This document shows, in pieces, positions 8,128 to 11,109 of a stretch of DNA of 11,109 nucleotides (its first letter is position 1; each line of letters begins with the position of its first letter). A program made the position numbers and the translations under genes. Below the pieces are notes generated by a model. It ran no database searches. It was given only the letters and a program-made list of their open reading frames with translations, and was not told where the DNA came from. This stretch comes from Thiotrichaceae bacterium (lineage in GTDB: Bacteria; Pseudomonadota; Gammaproteobacteria; Thiotrichales; Thiotrichaceae): positions 1 to 11,109 of the forward strand of contig JALWYT010000309.1 in the NCBI GenBank assembly GCA_026992705.1, given 5' to 3'.

Positions 8128-9408
8128 CTACGCCCCCTCTACCATGCTACGCCCATATTTGACGTAGTGTTCAAATTCTTCACGATAGTGCTTAATAAAA
8201 CTCCAAACTGGCATAGCCGCTGCATCACCTAAAGCACAAATCGTTCTACCTTCAATTTTACGAGCAACATCATCTAGGCGATCAATATCCTCAGGTCGCC
8301 CATCACCTTCTATAATGCGAGTCAACATGCGATGCAGCCAACCTGTTCCTTCACGGCATGGCGTACATTGCCCGCAAGATTCTGAATGATAAAAGCGTGA
8401 AATACGCTGTAATACTTTAACCATATCGGTTGTTTCATCCATGACCATCACCGCACCTGAGCCTAAATATGAACCCGCTCTTTGAATCGTGTCATAGTCC
8501 ATTGTCAAGCCCATCATGACATTCCCCGGCACAACTGGCACAGAAGAGCCACCGGGGATGACCGCTTTTAACTTATTGCCGTTTAGCACACCACCCGCCA
8601 TTTCTAATAACTCTGGAAAAGGTGTACCCATTGGAATTTCAAAGTTACCGGGATTATTAAGATGCCCTGACATGGAAAATAGCTTTTCACCGCCCGAACC
8701 TTCCACGCCTAAATCATTAAACCATTTTCCCCCTTTTCGCATAATAACAGGGATAGAGGATAAGGTTTCCGTATTATTAATGGTTGTTGGACGACCATAT
8801 AAACCGTAACTTGCAGGGAATGGTGGTTTGAAACGTGGTTGTCCTTTTTTGCCCTCTAAAGACTCAAGCAATGCGGTTTCTTCACCGCAAATATAGGCTC
8901 CTGCACCGAGTGAACCATATAAATCAACATCAATCCCTGAGCCTTGAATATTTTTACCGAGCAAACCTTCTGCATAAGCCTCTTTCAAAGCGGCTTCAAA
9001 GCGTTTGAAAGGCAAGTCCATAAACTCGCCACGCATATAGTTATAACCCACCGTTGCACCGATGGTATAAGCAGCAATTGCCATCCCTTCAACTAAGGCA
9101 TGGGGGTTATACATTAAAATTTCGCGGTCTTTACAAGTACCCGGTTCAGATTCATCCGAATTACAAACAATATATTTTTGCCCGGGCATATCTTTGGGCA
9201 TAAAGCTCCATTTCATGCCTGTTGGGAAGCCCGCTCCGCCTCGACCACGCAAGCCTGATTCTTTGACTTCTTCAATAATATCGTTTGGGTCGGTCTTTTC
9301 TGCGATGATTTTCTTCCACGCTTCATAACCACCTTCTTTGATGTAGTTTTCTAGCGTATGCGATTCATCACCATATTTTCGTGTATTAAAACAAACTTGA
9401 TTTGCCAT
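8128..9408 (-). CDS. nuoF: NADH-quinone oxidoreductase subunit F (NADH- and FMN-binding)
   Basis: Catalytic entry subunit (51 kDa/NDUFV1 homologue): it oxidises NADH, holds FMN and the N3 [4Fe-4S] cluster, and passes electrons to NuoG and NuoE. It has 426 residues, close to the usual 420-445. Seen in order are the glycine-rich flavin/nucleotide motif GLRGRGGAGFPTG (52-64), the NSDESEPGTCKDRE segment (83-96) near the nicotinamide site, GAGAYICGEETALLESLEG (168-186), and the cluster motif ESCGQCTPCREGT with C345, C348, C351 and the distant C391 (RTICALGDAAA). Related flavoproteins exist in hydrogenases and formate dehydrogenases, but the gene order identifies this as complex I. The ATG is 5 nt after nuoE, with a GGAG site at 9417-9420, 8 nt away. 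Confidence 0.98.
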   Translation of the reverse strand: MANQVCFNTRKYGDESHTLENYIKEGGYEAWKKIIAEKTDPNDIIEEVKESGLRGRGGAGFPTGMKWSFMPKDMPGQKYIVCNSDESEPGTCKDREILMYNPHALVEGMAIAAYTIGATVGYNYMRGEFMDLPFKRFEAALKEAYAEGLLGKNIQGSGIDVDLYGSLGAGAYICGEETALLESLEGKKGQPRFKPPFPASYGLYGRPTTINNTETLSSIPVIMRKGGKWFNDLGVEGSGGEKLFSMSGHLNNPGNFEIPMGTPFPELLEMAGGVLNGNKLKAVIPGGSSVPVVPGNVMMGLTMDYDTIQRAGSYLGSGAVMVMDETTDMVKVLQRISRFYHSESCGQCTPCREGTGWLHRMLTRIIEGDGRPEDIDRLDDVARKIEGRTICALGDAAAMPVWSFIKHYREEFEHYVKYGRSMVEGA

Positions 9409-9413
9409 GTGCC

Positions 9414-9908
9414 CTACTCCAATCCGTCCAAAATCTCATCGACTTTTTCTGTCGTAAGATTTTCGTAATACACATGATCAACTTGCATCATCGGTGCTCC
9501 TGAGCAAGCGGCTAAACATTCTTCTTCTATTTTGAAATAGAATTTTTTATCTTTGGTGGTTTCCCCCATTTTAATACCGAGTTTCTTTTCAATATGCTCT
9601 ACGATTTTATCGGAGCCTCGCAACATGCAGGAAACATTGGTACAAACAGATATGCTGTGTTTAGCGGCTGCTTTTTCATCCAATTCAAACATGGAATAGA
9701 AACTCGCAACTTCGTAAACCGCAATTTTGGGAAGCCCCAAATAATCAGCAACCGCAGCGATTTTTTCATCAGAAATATAGTGATCTTCGTGCATCACTGC
9801 TCGCAATGCACCGAGCAGAGCAGACTGTTTTTGGTCTTCAGGGTACTTGGCTAGCCAGTGGTCAATCTCTTTACGCTCATGATCACTTAATATGCTTTTA
9901 TCAGTCAT
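9414..9908 (-). CDS. nuoE: NADH-quinone oxidoreductase subunit E (2Fe-2S, thioredoxin-like)
   Basis: 24 kDa/NDUFV2 homologue that carries the N1a [2Fe-2S] cluster next to the FMN in NuoF. It has 164 residues, the typical length. A helical N-terminal domain (about 1-78, with the YEVASFYSMF signature at 65-74) is followed by a thioredoxin-like fold. The ligands are C89-x4-C94 (SVCTNVSCMLRG) and C131-x3-C135 (EECLAACSGAP). The start codon overlaps the nuoD stop by one base (TAATG), and a strong AGGTGG site (9916-9921) lies 7 nt before it within the end of nuoD, so translation is probably coupled to nuoD. The stop is TAG. Confidence 0.97.
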   Translation of the reverse strand: MTDKSILSDHERKEIDHWLAKYPEDQKQSALLGALRAVMHEDHYISDEKIAAVADYLGLPKIAVYEVASFYSMFELDEKAAAKHSISVCTNVSCMLRGSDKIVEHIEKKLGIKMGETTKDKKFYFKIEEECLAACSGAPMMQVDHVYYENLTTEKVDEILDGLE

Positions 9909-11109
9909 TAGCGATCCACCTCTCCAAATACAATATCCTGTGTACCAATAATCGTTACCACGTCTGCTAACATATGCCCTTTTGCCATTTCATCCATCGC
10001 TGACAAATGTGCAAAACCTGGGGCACGAATTTTTAAGCGATATGGTTTGTTTGCCCCATCAGAAACAATATAACAACCAAATTCACCCTTAGGATGCTCA
10101 ACGGCTGCATAAGCCTCTCCTTCAGGTAAACAAAAGCCCTCTGTCACCAATTTAAAGTGATGGATTAGGGATTCCATATCTCCTTTTACCGCATCACGCT
10201 TTGGCATGGTGATTTTATGATCATCTAATAACACATCACCGGGGTTTTTACGCAGCCAATCAATACATTGTTTAATAATGCGATTGGACTGACGCATTTC
10301 TTCAACCCTGACCAAATAACGATCATAGCTATCGCCATTTGTGCCGACAGGAATATCAAAATCTACTTTATCGTAAGCGGCATAAGGTTGCTTTTTGCGA
10401 ATATCCCACTCAACCCCTGAACCACGCAACATTGCTCCCGTCAAACCTAGCTGTTTAGCTCGGTCAGGGGAAACGATACCAATATCAACTAAACGCTGTT
10501 TCCAAATACGGTTATCGGTAAGTAGAGTTTCATATTCATCCACATAACCCGGGAAACGCTCCGTAAAATCTTCTAAAAAGTCTAATAATGAACCTTCGCG
10601 ATTAGCATTTAGACGCTTAACCTCTGCCTCTGTATTCCAGCGATTTTTTTCATACTTCGGCATACTGTCTGGCAAATCACGATAAACACCACCAACACGG
10701 TAGTAGCTAGCGTGAAGTCTTGCCCCTGATACTGCCTCATAAGCATCCATTAAATCTTCACGCTCTCTGAAAGCGTAAAGGAACATGGTCATTGCCCCAA
10801 CGTCGAGAGCATGAGCCCCCAACCAAAGTAAATGATTTAGAATTCGCGTGATTTCATCAAACATGGTACGAATATATTGAGCACGGATTGGCGGCTGGAT
10901 ACCTAGCATTTTTTCAATGGCTAGAATATAACCATGCTCATTAACCATCATGGAGACATAATCTAGGCGATCCATATAACCGATACTTTGGCTATAGATT
11001 TTAGATTCAGCTAATTTTTCTGTACCACGATGCAATAAACCGATATGAGGATCAGCTCGTTGGATTACCTCACCATCCATTTCTAAAATGAGTCGCAATA
11101 CACCGTGTG
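9908..11109 (-). CDS. nuoD: NADH-quinone oxidoreductase subunit D (5' end cut off)
   Basis: 49 kDa/NDUFS2 homologue, related to the large subunit of [NiFe] hydrogenases, which with NuoH forms the quinone-reduction site near cluster N2. The frame stays open to the right edge: 399 whole codons are present, so the true start is upstream and about 20 residues are missing if this is the usual form of about 417 aa. A TTG at 11096-11098 could be mistaken for a start, but it is an internal leucine in the conserved HGVLRLILEMDGE block. The two quinone-binding residues can be placed: the histidine at 11105-11107 (first whole codon) and the tyrosine at 10958-10960 in MDRLDYVSMM. They are 49 residues apart, as are H59 and Y108 in the bovine protein. 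The C-terminus, GTQDIVFGEVDR, is typical. Whether NuoC is fused at the N-terminus, as in E. coli, cannot be seen. Confidence 0.97.
   Translation of the reverse strand, partial: HGVLRLILEMDGEVIQRADPHIGLLHRGTEKLAESKIYSQSIGYMDRLDYVSMMVNEHGYILAIEKMLGIQPPIRAQYIRTMFDEITRILNHLLWLGAHALDVGAMTMFLYAFREREDLMDAYEAVSGARLHASYYRVGGVYRDLPDSMPKYEKNRWNTEAEVKRLNANREGSLLDFLEDFTERFPGYVDEYETLLTDNRIWKQRLVDIGIVSPDRAKQLGLTGAMLRGSGVEWDIRKKQPYAAYDKVDFDIPVGTNGDSYDRYLVRVEEMRQSNRIIKQCIDWLRKNPGDVLLDDHKITMPKRDAVKGDMESLIHHFKLVTEGFCLPEGEAYAAVEHPKGEFGCYIVSDGANKPYRLKIRAPGFAHLSAMDEMAKGHMLADVVTIIGTQDIVFGEVDR

Larger units (their letters stand above)
1..11109 (-). other. nuo operon (complex I), nuoD to nuoM portion
   Basis: Ten consecutive same-strand genes in the order nuoD-E-F-G-H-I-J-K-L-M encode subunits of the proton-pumping NADH:quinone oxidoreductase of the cytoplasmic membrane. 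Intergenic distances in transcription order are: D/E 1-nt overlap, E/F 5 nt, F/G 5 nt, G/H 7 nt, H/I 1 nt, I/J 27 nt, J/K 3 nt, K/L 3 nt and L/M 5 nt. Such packing implies one polycistronic transcript, started upstream of the right edge. No terminator-like hairpin followed by a T run and no convincing internal promoter was seen. The expected flanking genes, nuoA-C on the right and nuoN on the left, are outside the window. Confidence 0.95.

Noticed and set aside
8516..8809. 97-codon plus-strand open frame opposite nuoF
   Set aside because: Antisense shadow of the conserved NuoF core, rich in Pro as expected from reversed Gly codons.
11096..11098. TTG as the start codon of nuoD
   Set aside because: The frame continues upstream as His-Gly-Val before this leucine, matching the conserved NuoD block, so the gene simply runs off the window.
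1..11109. A hidden novel system, mobile element, CRISPR array or repeat family within the window
   Set aside because: Essentially every base belongs to a conserved complex I gene in the standard order, and no repeated units, transposase or recombinase sequence or foreign insert was seen on either strand.

Overview
This window is a single, uninterrupted stretch of a bacterial nuo operon, which encodes respiratory complex I (NDH-1, proton-pumping NADH:quinone oxidoreductase). All genes lie on the minus strand and read from the right edge of the window to the left. In transcription order they are nuoD (5' end cut by the window edge), nuoE, nuoF, nuoG, nuoH, nuoI, nuoJ, nuoK, nuoL and nuoM (3' end cut by the window edge). 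This is the standard proteobacterial order.

Right part (about 5780-11109): subunits of the peripheral arm. NuoE, NuoF and NuoG form the NADH dehydrogenase module with FMN and an iron-sulphur chain. NuoD carries part of the quinone site. Middle (about 4220-5775): NuoH and NuoI link the two arms; NuoI carries the last two [4Fe-4S] clusters and NuoH anchors the quinone channel in the membrane. Left part (1-4193): NuoJ, NuoK, NuoL and NuoM are membrane-arm proton-pumping subunits. NuoN would be expected just beyond the left edge, and NuoA-C beyond the right edge. Electrons pass NADH > FMN (NuoF) > Fe-S clusters (NuoF/G/I) > quinone (NuoD/NuoH), and the energy drives proton transfer through NuoH/J/K/L/M/N.

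Organism: the proteins look proteobacterial. The DNA is rather AT-rich by eye. NuoG is short (779 aa) and lacks the extra N7 cluster ligands of the E. coli type. I infer a gammaproteobacterium outside the enteric group, perhaps a lineage such as Thiotrichales, but the sequence alone does not fix the taxon.

Genes are packed with 1-7 nt gaps or a 1-nt overlap, except for 27 nt between nuoI and nuoJ. There is no non-coding stretch over 30 nt, and I see no internal promoter, terminator, RNA gene, mobile element, CRISPR array or repeat. Key catalytic and proton-channel residues are present in every subunit. I found no undescribed system here. The points worth a second look are small: how ribosome binding sites are built into the 3' ends of upstream genes, the missing N7 ligands, a GTG start for nuoL, a histidine-rich loop in NuoL, and the stop-codon usage.
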